Assembly: GCF_013386585.1 (NCBI RefSeq)
Contig: NZ_JACARO010000011.1
Location: 124,001-188,000, forward strand
Direction of reading: 5' to 3'
DNA: 64,000 bases
Source of the DNA: Pseudomonas sp. P7548
GTDB lineage: Bacteria > Pseudomonadota > Gammaproteobacteria > Pseudomonadales > Pseudomonadaceae
Position 1 is the first letter of the stretch. Each line of letters opens with the position of its first letter. Position numbers and translations under genes: made by a program. Of the stretch, positions 17,584-31,146 are shown in pieces. Under the pieces are notes generated by a model that was given only the letters and a program-made list of their open reading frames with translations, ran no database searches and was not told the DNA's origin.

Positions 17584-18229
17584 TTATGTTTCCTGGAAAA
17601 CCCCGATCGGCATGAAAGTGCACCGGGTCGCCAAGTTCAAACAGCGCTCGGCATTGAGTAATAACGCCGCGATCAAGGAGATGCCCGGCGTGCAGAACGG
17701 CGCCTGCATCGGGCTGGCGTTTGCGTGGTTGCGGCGCAGGTTGCAGCAACCGTCGGAGACGCCGCAGCGGCGCATACAGTACCTGGGGCAGGAAGACACG
17801 CTGTACAAGGTCGATGTGGATTGCAGCTCCTTCAATCGCTGCTACTACAGGTCCGCCCGTGGCATCGAACGAATTGTCGCGGCAGCGCCCAATATCTGCG
17901 GCATGTCGAGCCGTTCGGCCATCGAAGCGAGCGGGCTGACGGGCTTGGAGGTATTGGCCAGTCATCTCGACGAGACCCTGCCGGGCTATTACCTGTGGGA
18001 ATGCACCTTTACCGAGGGCGTCACGTCCCACGCTTTTGCCCTGTACGCCGACGGCAGCGGGATGAGTTTTTTCGACCCCAACTCGGGCGAGTACCGTATC
18101 GGGTCGAAGGGCAAGCTGGCCTTTTTCAAGCAGCTGTATAACCACTACCGGCATTACGTGTCGATGAAAGGCGTCAAGGCCGACCTTCAATTCGACAAGC
18201 TGTACCTGATTCAGCTGGGACGCCTGTAG
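17573..18229 (+). CDS. YopT/AvrPphB-type (peptidase C58) cysteine protease, putative effector
   Basis: A 218-residue papain-fold protease. The catalytic triad pattern of family C58 is present: Cys45 in NGACIGLAFAWL, His153 in TSHAFALY and Asp168 in FFDPNSGEY. The Cys-His and His-Asp spacings (108 and 15) are close to those I recall for YopT and AvrPphB. Family members are injected effectors that cut host proteins. There is no Sec signal and no secretion system in the window, so a type III or VI route is conjecture. Start candidates are ATG 17573 (GGGGGC upstream), GTG 17567 and TTG 17558. It is inserted between yjiA and glyA next to a metalloprotease gene with a related leader. Confidence 0.75.
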   Translation: MPANYVSWKTPIGMKVHRVAKFKQRSALSNNAAIKEMPGVQNGACIGLAFAWLRRRLQQPSETPQRRIQYLGQEDTLYKVDVDCSSFNRCYYRSARGIERIVAAAPNICGMSSRSAIEASGLTGLEVLASHLDETLPGYYLWECTFTEGVTSHAFALYADGSGMSFFDPNSGEYRIGSKGKLAFFKQLYNHYRHYVSMKGVKADLQFDKLYLIQLGRL

Positions 18230-18274
18230 TCGGGCACCCTGTTGGCCTGCTCATCAAGCCGAAGCCCAGGCCGT

Positions 18275-18339
18275 CGGAATAAACCGCGATCACCGACTGT
18301 TATTTCAACAGGCACGTTCAGACGTCGGAGATCGACCCC
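18275..18339 (+). repeat. Duplicated leader, copy 2 (upstream of the metalloprotease)
   Basis: Partner of the segment at 17464-17526, with the same CGGAATAAAC, CTGTTAT and CAGGCA blocks. It ends directly at the ATG of the metalloprotease gene and contains its GGAG ribosome-binding site. Confidence 0.75.
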
Positions 18340-19080
18340 ATGGCCACGGCAGCACAGATCCAAGCGGGCAGAAAGAGTGACGGCAAACTGGCCCAGACCT
18401 ACCGGGCCAAGACCGGCATGATGACCTTCACCTACCAGGCCTATACCGGGCCTGGCGCGGCGATGATGAGCATCGGCAGCGAAAACGGTGACCCGCTCGC
18501 CCAGTTGAAACGCACCGCCATCGACAAGGCCCTGCAAGTGCTGGCGGCCAAGGGCTTCAGCCTGCCGCCGATCACCTTCCTCTGCTCGGCCACCGAGGGC
18601 GTGCCGTGCATTGCCTGCATGGGCAACCTGCGCGGCGGCGCCGAATACACCGTCTTCATGGGGCCCAAGACCGGGCAGCACAACCCGCAGATCCAGCTCA
18701 ACGGCATTGAAGGCGGCTTGGGCAAGGACCCGGGAAGGGGCGTCGCCGACCAGGTGTACGACGGCACCCAGCGTTGGTTCGGCGACCCGAAGATGCATGG
18801 GCATGCCGCGACCGTGGTGATCCACGAAATCGGCCATATCCTTCACGAGATGAATCAGCCCGAGACGTTCTGGACCTTCAAGCTCGGTGCGCAAGACCCG
18901 TCGATCACGCTCAAGGCGGCCAACAACGGTACGGCGGTGAGCATGTACGCCATGACCAACCCGCTGGAGTTCGTGGCGGAAACCTTTGCCGCCCACCTGT
19001 CGGGCAAGTCTTTTGATAGCGGTGTGAGCAACTTCTACCGTGAGATAGGCGGTGCGCTGCCACCTTCGGGCAGCTTTTAA
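18340..19080 (+). CDS. HExxH zinc metalloprotease, putative effector/toxin
   Basis: A 246-residue soluble protein. The zinc site is VVIHEIGHILHE (HEIGH at 162-166), followed by MTNPLEFVAETFAAHLSG with a likely third ligand Glu214 some 50 residues later. The NPxEFxAExFA arrangement is seen in lethal-factor-like and polymorphic-toxin metallopeptidases. A Cys cluster (FLCSATEGVPCIACMG) occurs at 81-94. No signal peptide is seen. It follows the C58-type protease with a homologous leader and ends at a terminator. A delivered toxin is the best guess; no immunity gene is evident beside it. Confidence 0.7.
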   Translation: MATAAQIQAGRKSDGKLAQTYRAKTGMMTFTYQAYTGPGAAMMSIGSENGDPLAQLKRTAIDKALQVLAAKGFSLPPITFLCSATEGVPCIACMGNLRGGAEYTVFMGPKTGQHNPQIQLNGIEGGLGKDPGRGVADQVYDGTQRWFGDPKMHGHAATVVIHEIGHILHEMNQPETFWTFKLGAQDPSITLKAANNGTAVSMYAMTNPLEFVAETFAAHLSGKSFDSGVSNFYREIGGALPPSGSF

Positions 19081-19086
19081 ACGGGC

Positions 19087-19124
19087 AAAAAAAAGCGCCG
19101 ACGTTGCCGTCAGCGCTTTTTTTC
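19087..19124. terminator. Bidirectional terminator between metalloprotease gene and glyA
   Basis: Stem AGCGC-GACG with CGTC-GCGCT (one internal C/A mismatch) and a TTGC loop, with an A8 run before and a T7 run after, serving both convergent genes. Confidence 0.85.
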
Positions 19125-19136
19125 AAGCGACTGCAA

Positions 19137-20390
19137 TCAGGCGCCGTAGACCGGCAGCTTTTTGCAGATGGCCTTGACCTTCTCACGGACCGCGTCGATC
19201 ACGGCTTCGTTGTTCAGGTCTGCCAGGATGTCGCAGATCCAGCCGGCCAGTTCCTTGCACTCTGCTTCCTTGAAGCCACGAGTGGTCACAGCCGGGGTGC
19301 CGAAGCGCAGGCCGGAGGTGACGAACGGGGAACGTGGGTCGTTTGGCACGGAGTTCTTGTTCACGGTGATGAAGGCTTTGCCCAGGGCAGCGTCAGCATC
19401 TTTACCGGAAATGTCCTGCTTGATCAGCGACAGCAGGAACAGGTGGTTCTCGGTACCGCCAGACACTACGTCAAAGCCGCGCTCGATGAACACGCTGGCC
19501 ATGGCCTGGGCGTTCTTGACCACTTGTTGCTGGTAGGTCTTGAACTCAGGCTGCAGCGCTTCCTTGAAGCAGATCGCTTTAGCAGCGATCACGTGCTCCA
19601 GCGGGCCACCTTGGGCGCCTGGGAATACGGCAGAGTTCAGCTTCTTCTCGATGTCGGCGTTGGCGCGAGCCAGGATCAGGCCGCCACGTGGACCGCGCAG
19701 GGTCTTGTGGGTGGTGGTGGTCACGACGTCAGCGAAAGGCACCGGGTTCGGGTAGACGCCCGCAGCCACCAGGCCGGCTACGTGAGCCATGTCGACGAAC
19801 AGGTAGGCGCCGACTTTGTCAGCGATAGCGCGGAAGCGTGGGAAGTCCAGGATCTGCGAGTAGGCAGAGAAACCGGCCACGATCATTTTTGGCTTGTGCT
19901 CGACCGCCAGGCGCTCGACTTCGTCGTAGTCGATCAGGCCGTTGGCATCGATACCGTACTGGACGGCGTTGTACAGCTTGCCGGAGGAGGAAACGCTGGC
20001 GCCGTGGGTCAGGTGACCACCGTGGGCCAGGCTCATGCCCAGGATGGTGTCGCCGCCTTGCAGCAGGGCCAGGTACACGGCGCTGTTGGCTTGGGAACCG
20101 GCGTGCGGCTGGACGTTGGCGTAGTCGGCGCCGAACAGCTCTTTGGCGCGGTCGATGGCCAGTTGCTCAACCACGTCGACGTACTCGCAACCGCCGTAGT
20201 AGCGCTTGCCTGGGTAACCTTCGGCGTACTTGTTGGTCAAGACCGAACCTTGAGCCTCCATCACCGCTGGGCTGGTGTAGTTTTCCGAAGCGATCAGCTC
20301 AATGTGCTCTTCCTGGCGCACGGCTTCTTGCTCCATGGCGGCAAAGAGATCGGCGTCGTACTTGGCAATAGTCAAATCACGGCTGAACAT
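19137..20390 (-). CDS. glyA: Serine hydroxymethyltransferase
   Basis: A 417-residue PLP enzyme that interconverts serine and glycine with tetrahydrofolate, feeding one-carbon metabolism. The PLP-lysine motif [15 protein letters not shown] and the N-terminal [13 protein letters not shown] are intact. The start at 20390 ([16 protein letters not shown]) is preferred over a start four codons earlier. Position next to morA matches glyA3 (PA4602) of P. aeruginosa, one of several paralogues. Confidence 0.95.
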   Translation of the reverse strand: MFSRDLTIAKYDADLFAAMEQEAVRQEEHIELIASENYTSPAVMEAQGSVLTNKYAEGYPGKRYYGGCEYVDVVEQLAIDRAKELFGADYANVQPHAGSQANSAVYLALLQGGDTILGMSLAHGGHLTHGASVSSSGKLYNAVQYGIDANGLIDYDEVERLAVEHKPKMIVAGFSAYSQILDFPRFRAIADKVGAYLFVDMAHVAGLVAAGVYPNPVPFADVVTTTTHKTLRGPRGGLILARANADIEKKLNSAVFPGAQGGPLEHVIAAKAICFKEALQPEFKTYQQQVVKNAQAMASVFIERGFDVVSGGTENHLFLLSLIKQDISGKDADAALGKAFITVNKNSVPNDPRSPFVTSGLRFGTPAVTTRGFKEAECKELAGWICDILADLNNEAVIDAVREKVKAICKKLPVYGA

Positions 20391-20520
20391 GGCGGTCCTC
20401 AAGGATCGGGGGCAGAAAAGGAGGGCATTCTAACCCAATGGGTTTTAGATGGCATATGAAAGGACATCATGTCGCGGACAAGTGGGGTTCACTTAGGGAT
20501 GAGTGGTGCCTGTGAGGGCC

Positions 20521-20606
20521 CCTTCGCGAGCAAGCCCGCTCCCACACTTGACCGAGTTCCATCTTTGAAATGCGGTCGAATGTGGGAGCGGGCTTGCTCG
20601 CGAAGA
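20521..20606. repeat. REP doublet (REPIN), TGTGGGAGC family
   Basis: Inverted pair with arms reading TTCGCGAGCAAGCCCGCTCC and its complement, lying between glyA and morA. Confidence 0.9.
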
Positions 20607-20630
20607 GGCCAGTGGCCTCACTACACAGTC

Positions 20631-23600
20631 TCAATCGAACATGAACAGCGCATCATTGCTGAACTGCGCCTCGAACCGATTCGCCGGCATCGGCCGCCCG
20701 AACAGGTAGCCCTGAACCTCATCGCACCCATGCTCACGCAGGAAGTCGAGTTGTTCGTGGGTTTCCACACCTTCGGCGATCACCGCCAGGTTGAGGCTGT
20801 GGGCCATGGCGATAATGGCGCGGGCGATCTGCGCGTCCTGCTCGCCGGACGGCAGGCCGTCGACGAAGGTGCGGTCGATCTTCAGCACGTCGATGGGGAA
20901 TTGCTTGAGGTAGTTGAGCGACGAATAACCGGTGCCGAAGTCGTCGACCGCGATGCTCAGGCCCAGGTTTTTCAGGCTGTCGAGGATCTGCATCGCTTCG
21001 TTGACTTCACGCATCAGGATACTTTCGGTCAGCTCCAGCTCCAGGCACGCCGGTGGCAGGCCGGTGTCCTTGAGGATGGTGGCAATGCGCTCACCCAACT
21101 GGCCGTCCGAAAACTGCCGCGCGGAGATGTTCACCGACACCTTCGGCACGCGCACCTTGTTCTGGTGCCAGGTCTTGAGTTGGCGGCAGGCTTCGCTGAG
21201 TACCCAGTCGCCCACGTCCACCACCAGCCCCAACTCTTCCAGCACCGGGATGAAGTCCCCAGGCGGCACCAGCCCGCGACGCGGGTGGCGCCAGCGCAGC
21301 AAGGCTTCGGCGCCGGTCAGGCGTTTGCCGTCGCCGCTGAACTGCGGTTGGTAATAGAGCACGAATTCGTTCTGGTCCAGGGCGTGGCGCAGGTCGCTTT
21401 CCAGCTCCAGGCGCTCCAGGGCACTGGCGTTCATGTCGGCCTGGTAGAACTGGAAGTTGTTCTTGCCGCGTTCCTTGGCGTGATACATCGCCGTGTCGGC
21501 GTTTTTCATCAGTTGGCTGAGCTCGTTGCCGTCCTGGGGGCTCAAGGCGATGCCGATACTGGCCGTCACAAAGAACTCACGGCCTTCGAGCACGAAGGGC
21601 TTTACCAGGCTGGCCAGGATCTGCTCGGCCACGTGGATCGCCCGGTTCAGCGCCATTTCGCGGCTGACCCGCGGTTGCAGGAGCAGGGTGAACTCGTCGC
21701 CGCCCATGCGCGCCACGGTGTCGTCTTCGGCCACGCAGCCCAACAGGCGGGTGGCCATTTCCTTGAGCATGCGGTCGCCGGCGGCGTGGCCCAGGGAGTC
21801 GTTGATCGGCTTGAAGCGGTCGAGGTCGAGGAACATCAGCACCACCCACGACTTCTGCCGCTCGGCCGATTGCAGCGCGGTGTGCAGGCGGTCCTGGAAC
21901 AGCGTGCGGTTGGGCAGGTGGGTCAGGGCGTCGTAGTAGGCCAGGCGGTGGATGCGCTGCTCGCTGGCCTTGCGCTCGCTGATATCGCTGAAGAAACACA
22001 CATAGCTGGCCAGGTCGCCTTCATCGTCGAACACGGCGGTAATGCCGACCCAGGCCGGGTAGTGCTCACCGTTGCGGCGCTTGAGCCACACTTCGCCTTC
22101 CCAGGTGCTGTGCTGGTGCAACTGTTTGAGCACATAACGCAGGTGGGCTTCCTGTTGCTCGTCGACGGTGAGCATGTTGGGCAACTGGTCGAGCACATCG
22201 CTCACCGCATACCCGCTGACCCGGCTGAACGCTTCGTTGGCCTGCACGATATAGCCGGCCGGGTCAGTGATCAGGATCGCCGAGGTGGAGTGCTCGAATA
22301 CTGTGGCCGCCATGCGCAGGTCTTTCTCGGCGCGGCGTTGTTGGCTGATGTCGCGGCCGACGCCGAGGATGCCTTCAAATGCACCGTGCTCGTCCCACAC
22401 CAGCACCAGGCGCAGTTCGATCGGCACCTTGCGGCCATCGGCGCGCAGGCAGTCGAACAGGAACAGTTGGGTTTGCACTTCGTCGCGCAGCTGGTTCAGC
22501 GCTGCGGTATCGCCCAGTGCGCGGCTGACCCGCTCCACCAGGCTATAAATGCCGCTCAGTTGCTGCGGGTTGGCGATGATCGACTGCCAGCCGTTCTTGA
22601 ACACCCAGTCCACGTCATAACCCAGCACCGCACTGACCGACGGGCTGATGTAGTTGAGGGCCAACTGGCTGTCGGTGGAGCAGATCACGTCGCTGATGCT
22701 TTCGGCCAGCATGCGGTAGCGCTGTTCGCTGTCACGCAGGGATTCGCTGGCTTCGATCTGGTCGGTCACGTCCTTGGCCACGCCGATGATCCGCGTGACC
22801 ACGGCGGTCTTGTCCCGGGCCAGGGCCTGTTCGCGGATCTCGAAGCGACGCCACTGGTTGTTGCGGTGGCGAAAGCGCAACTGGCATTGCAACTGGGTGC
22901 TGTAGCCGGCCTGGCGCTGTTGCTGGCGCAGGTCGTGGTAATGCTCGGCGTCTTCGGGGTGCAGCAGGATCTCCCAGAAGTACTCGCCCATTTGCTGCAG
23001 TTCGGCCTTGTTGTAGCCCAGGGTGTGGCCCAGGTGGTGGTTGCTGAAAATCATGCGCTGGCTGATCACGTCCTGCACATACAGGTGGTCAGGCACGGTG
23101 CGCACCACGTCCGACCAGAAGCTCTCGCGCTCCACCAGCGACAGCTCGATCAGCTTGCGGCTGGTGATGTCGCTGATGCTGAGGATCACCGCCTTGAAGT
23201 CATCCTGCTGCTCCGGCAGGCGCATCACCAGCCACAGGTACTGTTCGTTGCCGGCGACATCGTTGAGCTGGATTTCCAGTTCCAGCTGCTTCTGCTGGGT
23301 CAGCACCGCCTCGAGCACCTGGTAGCCGATGGCCGTGGCGTTGCGCGGGCAATCGTCGATCAGGCGCTCCCACGCCTCTTCGCACGAGCCTACGTTGAGC
23401 AGGCGCACCGCCACCTGGTTGACCTCGGTGATGCGCAGTTCCTTGAGCAGTTGCTGGCGCTCGGCGGGGTTGTCCTGCAGCCAGTCGTGCAATTGCTCGC
23501 GGCTGTGCAACTGCGCCCTGTCGAAGAACGCATTGAGCCCCGACAGGTCGAGCACGCACAGGGCCACGCCGGTGCCTTCGAAAATATCCTGGTAGCGCCG

Positions 23601-24482
23601 CCGGCCTTCATGCACCTGGCGCTGGCGGCGGCGCATGTTCAGCAGCACGATCACCGGGATCAGGGAGAACGCCAGGCCCAGCAGGCATTTGCCAATAAAC
23701 GCCGGCAGCAGTTGCTCAAGCACCGCCGTGCGGTCGAACAGGCCGCGCAGTTGCCAATCGCTTTTGCTCAGGGGGGTGACCAGCACGCTCTTGTTCAATT
23801 CGTCCGGGGTGAGGGCGGAGGCCCATTGCGCCGGCATGCCGCTGTCACGGGCGACCACGCGATGGTTCACGCGGTTCTCGATGGCCCACACCGGGCGCTG
23901 GCCCTGGCCGTCCTGGCGGGTGAGGTTGGTCAGGTAACTGGGTGCCAGGCGCAGCGCCCAGTACATCCGCGAACCGCCGCTGGGCTGGTGCAGCAGCAGG
24001 TAGATGATGGTGCCGTCGTTGTTGTTGCTCAGGTAATAAGGCTGGGAGTGGCTGCGTTGCACCAACTCTTCCAGCCAGGCGCCGTCCTGGCTGTCCTTGG
24101 CGCTGTCGCTGATCATCGCACCGCTGGGGGCCAGCAGGGCGACGCTGCGCAGCTCCGGCAACGAGCGTTGCAGGGTGCGCATCAGGGCCTGTTGCTGTTC
24201 ATCGTTGCGCGGCGGCTCGACCATCGGGAGCAGGTTCAGCGCGATCTTTGCGCTCAGGGCCATGTTCAGGCTGATCTGTTCAGCCAGGTCGGCGCTGTAG
24301 TCGATGGTGTATTGCTGCTGGTTTTTCTGGTTTTGCTGCAACTGGTCCAGCAGTTGCCAGAACAACAGTGCGAGCAACATGAGGACAAGCGTCGCCAATG
24401 CGCCTTTGAGGGTGCCGTGCAGGGGCGCTCCCGGCGCTATATGAGCGGCGCGCAGGGGAGTTGGCGGCGTGACTTTGGACAA
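20631..24482 (-). CDS. morA: Multidomain PAS-GGDEF-EAL c-di-GMP enzyme (MorA)
   Basis: A 1,283-residue membrane-anchored signalling protein. A TM helix near residues 28-45 and another near 265-285 bracket a periplasmic sensor. Several PAS/PAC units follow (for example [20 protein letters not shown], and [20 protein letters not shown]). The GGDEF domain has an intact MGGDEF active site, and the EAL domain keeps [24 protein letters not shown] and [10 protein letters not shown], so both cyclase and phosphodiesterase activity are plausible. The four residues at the RxxD inhibitory-site position read AEDD, so product inhibition through an I-site looks absent. Neighbour glyA supports identity with MorA (PA4601), a regulator of motility and biofilm. 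Confidence 0.9.
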   Translation of the reverse strand: MSKVTPPTPLRAAHIAPGAPLHGTLKGALATLVLMLLALLFWQLLDQLQQNQKNQQQYTIDYSADLAEQISLNMALSAKIALNLLPMVEPPRNDEQQQALMRTLQRSLPELRSVALLAPSGAMISDSAKDSQDGAWLEELVQRSHSQPYYLSNNNDGTIIYLLLHQPSGGSRMYWALRLAPSYLTNLTRQDGQGQRPVWAIENRVNHRVVARDSGMPAQWASALTPDELNKSVLVTPLSKSDWQLRGLFDRTAVLEQLLPAFIGKCLLGLAFSLIPVIVLLNMRRRQRQVHEGRRRYQDIFEGTGVALCVLDLSGLNAFFDRAQLHSREQLHDWLQDNPAERQQLLKELRITEVNQVAVRLLNVGSCEEAWERLIDDCPRNATAIGYQVLEAVLTQQKQLELEIQLNDVAGNEQYLWLVMRLPEQQDDFKAVILSISDITSRKLIELSLVERESFWSDVVRTVPDHLYVQDVISQRMIFSNHHLGHTLGYNKAELQQMGEYFWEILLHPEDAEHYHDLRQQQRQAGYSTQLQCQLRFRHRNNQWRRFEIREQALARDKTAVVTRIIGVAKDVTDQIEASESLRDSEQRYRMLAESISDVICSTDSQLALNYISPSVSAVLGYDVDWVFKNGWQSIIANPQQLSGIYSLVERVSRALGDTAALNQLRDEVQTQLFLFDCLRADGRKVPIELRLVLVWDEHGAFEGILGVGRDISQQRRAEKDLRMAATVFEHSTSAILITDPAGYIVQANEAFSRVSGYAVSDVLDQLPNMLTVDEQQEAHLRYVLKQLHQHSTWEGEVWLKRRNGEHYPAWVGITAVFDDEGDLASYVCFFSDISERKASEQRIHRLAYYDALTHLPNRTLFQDRLHTALQSAERQKSWVVLMFLDLDRFKPINDSLGHAAGDRMLKEMATRLLGCVAEDDTVARMGGDEFTLLLQPRVSREMALNRAIHVAEQILASLVKPFVLEGREFFVTASIGIALSPQDGNELSQLMKNADTAMYHAKERGKNNFQFYQADMNASALERLELESDLRHALDQNEFVLYYQPQFSGDGKRLTGAEALLRWRHPRRGLVPPGDFIPVLEELGLVVDVGDWVLSEACRQLKTWHQNKVRVPKVSVNISARQFSDGQLGERIATILKDTGLPPACLELELTESILMREVNEAMQILDSLKNLGLSIAVDDFGTGYSSLNYLKQFPIDVLKIDRTFVDGLPSGEQDAQIARAIIAMAHSLNLAVIAEGVETHEQLDFLREHGCDEVQGYLFGRPMPANRFEAQFSNDALFMFD

Positions 24483-24766
24483 GCTGTGATCCTGCGGTTT
24501 GGCTGGACTGGCGCGCGACGTGCACTATAAGCCGGACGCCCGGAGGGCGGCTAGCATGCCTTGACTTGTGGCAAAGTGCCAGCCCTTGCCTGGCTGGACT
24601 GACCAAGCGCATTCAGGTAGCTTTGCCGGTTACGCGGGGCGTTCCAGCCCCAGACATTCAGGCTTTTTCCGCACGCAGGCATTGATCACCGTCAACGGCC
24701 CGCGCGGCGCATGGCCTGCACGGGCTCCGCCCGCTCAATTCATCAGTCACTGACGCTAGGTTTACC

Positions 24767-26431
<1,665 letters not shown>

Positions 26432-26452
26432 TTCGGGTCTGTGGTTTGAAAA

Positions 26453-26481
26453 AGCGGAGCCTTCGGGCTCCGTTTTTTTTT
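26453..26481 (+). terminator. Rho-independent terminator of ettA
   Basis: CGGAGCC-TTCG-GGCTCCG stem-loop followed by nine T residues, about 20 bases after the ettA stop codon. Confidence 0.92.
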
Positions 26482-26511
26482 GCATTTTTTCAGGTGGACC
26501 GAGGTGGGTTT

Positions 26512-26594
26512 ATCGCAGGCAAGCCAGCTCCCACATTCAACCGCATTCCAACAGTAGAAATCGATCAAATGTGGGAGCTGGCTTGCCTGCGAAG
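26512..26594. repeat. REP doublet (REPIN), variant with GCAGGCAAGCC arms
   Basis: Inverted pair TCGCAGGCAAGCCAGCTCCC and its complement between ettA and gdhA. The remainder of the 360-base gap (26595-26791) is AT-rich and presumably holds the gdhA promoter; I see no clear operator. Confidence 0.88.
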
Positions 26595-26743
26595 GCAATT
26601 TACAGGCTGGTGCATGCCTAGAGTTGGTAATCCCTTTTAAGGTGCACAAAAGTCCTGTTTTCCTGATTTATTTATATCTAATGCACCATTTAAATTCACA
26701 AAGGCGACATTTTGCCCTTTTCAGGTGCGGCATGAGTTGCTAA

Positions 26744-28614
<1,871 letters not shown>

Positions 28615-28684
28615 GACGTTCTCCCTCTATGGCGTTTGGGCCATAGTCGCCGCGCTTTAGTTTCGATGGATGTCTGAAAGCGAC

Positions 28685-29041
28685 CTATTGCGAGCGATAG
28701 GCCCTGGCGGCGTCGCGGTCCTTCTCCTGCTGCCAGGCGCGCTCACGGTCGTCCCAGTGATGGTCCTTGTAGTCGCGCAACTCTTCGTTTTCACGCATGG
28801 CCTTGCACTGGCGGAAGCCATCCTCCCAGCCTTCGGCGTACTCGCGGTCCTTGAGGTAACGCGGCACATTCTTGCGAAACTCCCCGCTGATCACTCCAGC
28901 CGCCTGGCGGCCGCTGCTGCAACCGTCGTCAAAGCCATCGGCAAAGGCCGGTGGATAACCCTTGGCCAGCAAATCCTGATGGGTGGACTGGCAACCGGCC
29001 AACCACACCATCGCACACAGCATTACCGCATACCGCCACAT
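28685..29041 (-). CDS. Small lipoprotein of unknown function
   Basis: A 118-residue protein with a lipoprotein signal, MWRYAVMLCAMVWLAGC (lipobox LAGC, Cys17). The mature part contains DGFDDGCSSGRQAAG and EYAEGWEDGFRQC, repeated aromatic/Gly/Asp patterns seen in small envelope proteins, and ends in a charged helix. Probably outer-membrane anchored. No function recognised. Confidence 0.82.
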   Translation of the reverse strand: MWRYAVMLCAMVWLAGCQSTHQDLLAKGYPPAFADGFDDGCSSGRQAAGVISGEFRKNVPRYLKDREYAEGWEDGFRQCKAMRENEELRDYKDHHWDDRERAWQQEKDRDAARAYRSQ

Positions 29042-29140
29042 TGCCTGCTCCCTCGCCGTGTCACGGCTGATAGGGGAAGTCTAGAAGGGGATTCGTCGGA
29101 GAGATGTGAAAGGAAGGTGAGAACGGTGTGGTCCGTCGGC

Positions 29141-29162
29141 GCCGGCAAGCCCGCTCCCACAC
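29141..29162. repeat. Single partial REP
   Basis: GCCGGCAAGCCCGCTCCCAC, one arm of a REP element without an intact inverted partner; a weaker second piece (CAAGCCCGTTCTCACA) follows it. Confidence 0.6.
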
Positions 29163-29201
29163 AAGCCCGTTCTCACATTTTTGATCGTTGTGCGCCTTTG
29201 G

Positions 29202-31055
29202 TCAGTAGTGATACCACTTCACTTCCAGCAGCACTTCGTTCACCGGGGTGGACAGGTGGCTGTACTCGCGTTGGGCACTCAGGCGCAGGCCCAGGTTGCG
29301 GGACAGTTCCCATTGCTGGTTCAGGCTGAGGCTGCGGCGCACTTCGCCGTTGGTGAAGAAGTCGCCCTTGGCTTCCAGGCTCAGGTTACCCAGCGGGTTT
29401 TTCCACAAAACGCCGGTGTTGAAGCCGGCCGCGGGGGAGATGGCTTCGCTGAAGTCGTTGTTGTGTTCCACGCGCACGGTGCCGAGGGCGAAGCCGAGCA
29501 TGTCGTCACTCAGTTGCCACGTACCGCCGGCGCCACCGTTGACGTGGGCCACCAGGGTTTCGTCGTCGTGCTTGCCGGGTACCCGCTCCAGGCCGCCGGT
29601 GACTTGCCAGGACCACGGCTGCAACAAGGCATTGCGCGGGGTCAGGGAGCGGATGGTGGCGAGGTCCAGTTGCTGAAGTTGCCAGTGATTGCCTTCGTAC
29701 TGGCGCAGTTTCATCTGCAGGATTTCGATCTGCGCGCCGAGGGGGAAGCCTTCGGTGTTGTCGTTGAGGTCGTGGTAGGCCATGCGCAGGCCGTATTCAC
29801 CGAAGGCTTTATCGCCACGGGTGCCGATGCCGGCTTGCCAGGTGCGGGACTCATGGCCGTCTTCCGGCAGGCCGGGACGTTCGACGTTCAGGTCGGGCGC
29901 CGGGTTCTGGTTGATCGCACGCAGCAGTTCGAAACTGCGTTGGGAGCGTTCGGTGTCACGCTCCAAACCGTTGGCGCGGTAGCGGCCCAGGCGGTAGGCG
30001 GCGTCGATGATCAGGGCTTGGCGCTCGCGGGGCAGGGCCTTGAAGGCCGGCTCCTGCAGTTGCTTCTGGTCATCGCTGATCTTGAGTACCCATTGTTGCT
30101 CTTCACTGCTCAGCGGTTTGGCGCGCTCCAGCAGCTCGCGCTCGCGGGAAGGGCGGTAGTCGATCTTTTCCACCAGCCCTGCATCCTTCACCGCCTTGAC
30201 CGTATCGGTGGGGATGGCGGTCAGCGGGAATTGCTCGGTCAGGCGCAGGCCGGGGCGGGCCACTTGCAGCAGCTCCAGCAGGCGGTAGGAGCAGTTTTCG
30301 TCAAAAAAGAAGTAGTCGAACTGGATCTGCTTGAGCTCCCACACGTGCTCGACCATGCGCTCGGTCTCGACCTGGGTCAGGTTCAAGCGGTATTCCCACA
30401 GGTCGCGGTTTTCCAGGCTACGGTACTCGGAGAGTTTTTCCTGGTAGGGCACCAGGGCGAACAGACCGGGGTAGCCGCCCATCAGGCCTTTCCAGGCGTA
30501 GAGGATGCTGTTGTCCGAACCTTCGATGTAGGCGCCGAAGTTGATCGCGTAGCTGAGCAGGGCGGTCTTGTCCCGTTGCACGTCGGCCTGGTCGATGCGC
30601 AGCAGGGTGTGACCGAACATGGAGGACGGGCTGTTGAGGTAGGCCGCCGGGAAGATCATCACCGCGCTATGGGGGGCGACGTCTTTGAACCATTGCTTGA
30701 ATTCTTTGCAGTCCACAGCAGGCAGGTCGGTCAGTTGTAACTGATCCTTGAGCCAGCGGGTGCGTGCGGGGTAAACGCATTGAGCGTGTTTTTCGCCCAG
30801 GCTGGCCGGCGCGTACAACGCGTCAACGGTGGCCTTGAGTTCGGCGTCCGGATGGTGGGCGCCGTCGGGGGCGAGGAAGAATTTCTTGTCGCTGACGTAA
30901 CTGCGCCAGCCCTTGAGCTTGCCGGCTTCGTAATGGCCCAGGGACAACCAGAACGGATCATTGGCCAGTTGCTGCAAACGTTGATCATCAATATGCGGGG
31001 CCGCGTACAGCGGGGCGCAGGCGAAGAGTGCCAACAGGGCAAAGCGTTTGAGCAT
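29202..31055 (-). CDS. DUF4105 (Lnb N-terminal periplasmic) domain protein
   Basis: A 617-residue exported protein with signal peptide MLKRFALLALFACAPLYA. It has a DUF4105 core around residues 120-300, including SSMFGHTLLRID, SYAINFGAYIEGSDN and FFFDENCSYRLLELLQ, whose Ser, His and Cys suggest a papain-like hydrolase or transglutaminase-type fold. The C-terminal 300 residues alternate polar and aromatic strands and may form a beta-barrel or beta-rich domain. The substrate is unknown. Confidence 0.85.
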   Translation of the reverse strand: MLKRFALLALFACAPLYAAPHIDDQRLQQLANDPFWLSLGHYEAGKLKGWRSYVSDKKFFLAPDGAHHPDAELKATVDALYAPASLGEKHAQCVYPARTRWLKDQLQLTDLPAVDCKEFKQWFKDVAPHSAVMIFPAAYLNSPSSMFGHTLLRIDQADVQRDKTALLSYAINFGAYIEGSDNSILYAWKGLMGGYPGLFALVPYQEKLSEYRSLENRDLWEYRLNLTQVETERMVEHVWELKQIQFDYFFFDENCSYRLLELLQVARPGLRLTEQFPLTAIPTDTVKAVKDAGLVEKIDYRPSRERELLERAKPLSSEEQQWVLKISDDQKQLQEPAFKALPRERQALIIDAAYRLGRYRANGLERDTERSQRSFELLRAINQNPAPDLNVERPGLPEDGHESRTWQAGIGTRGDKAFGEYGLRMAYHDLNDNTEGFPLGAQIEILQMKLRQYEGNHWQLQQLDLATIRSLTPRNALLQPWSWQVTGGLERVPGKHDDETLVAHVNGGAGGTWQLSDDMLGFALGTVRVEHNNDFSEAISPAAGFNTGVLWKNPLGNLSLEAKGDFFTNGEVRRSLSLNQQWELSRNLGLRLSAQREYSHLSTPVNEVLLEVKWYHY

Positions 31056-31104
31056 AGGGGCAACTTAAGTCGTAAAAAGTGAGACTCAAAGGGGAGGCGG
31101 GTCC

Positions 31105-31137
31105 AAAAATAAAGCCCGCACCTCGAAAGGCGCGGGC
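31105..31137 (-). terminator. Terminator after the DUF3015 gene
   Basis: GCCCGC-CCT with AGG-GCGGGC stem and, read on the minus strand, TTTATTTTT after it, 10 bases beyond the stop of the DUF3015 gene. Confidence 0.8.
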
Positions 31138-31146
31138 AGGTCGAGC

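Noticed and set aside
20469..24530. 1,353-codon open frame antisense to morA
   Set aside because: It is rich in Gln, His, Val and Gly, has no recognisable domain, and is the codon-bias shadow of the GC-rich morA gene, whose domains are all recognisable.
29181..30740. 519-codon frame antisense to the DUF4105 gene
   Set aside because: Shadow frame; the opposite strand has a signal peptide and DUF4105 motifs.
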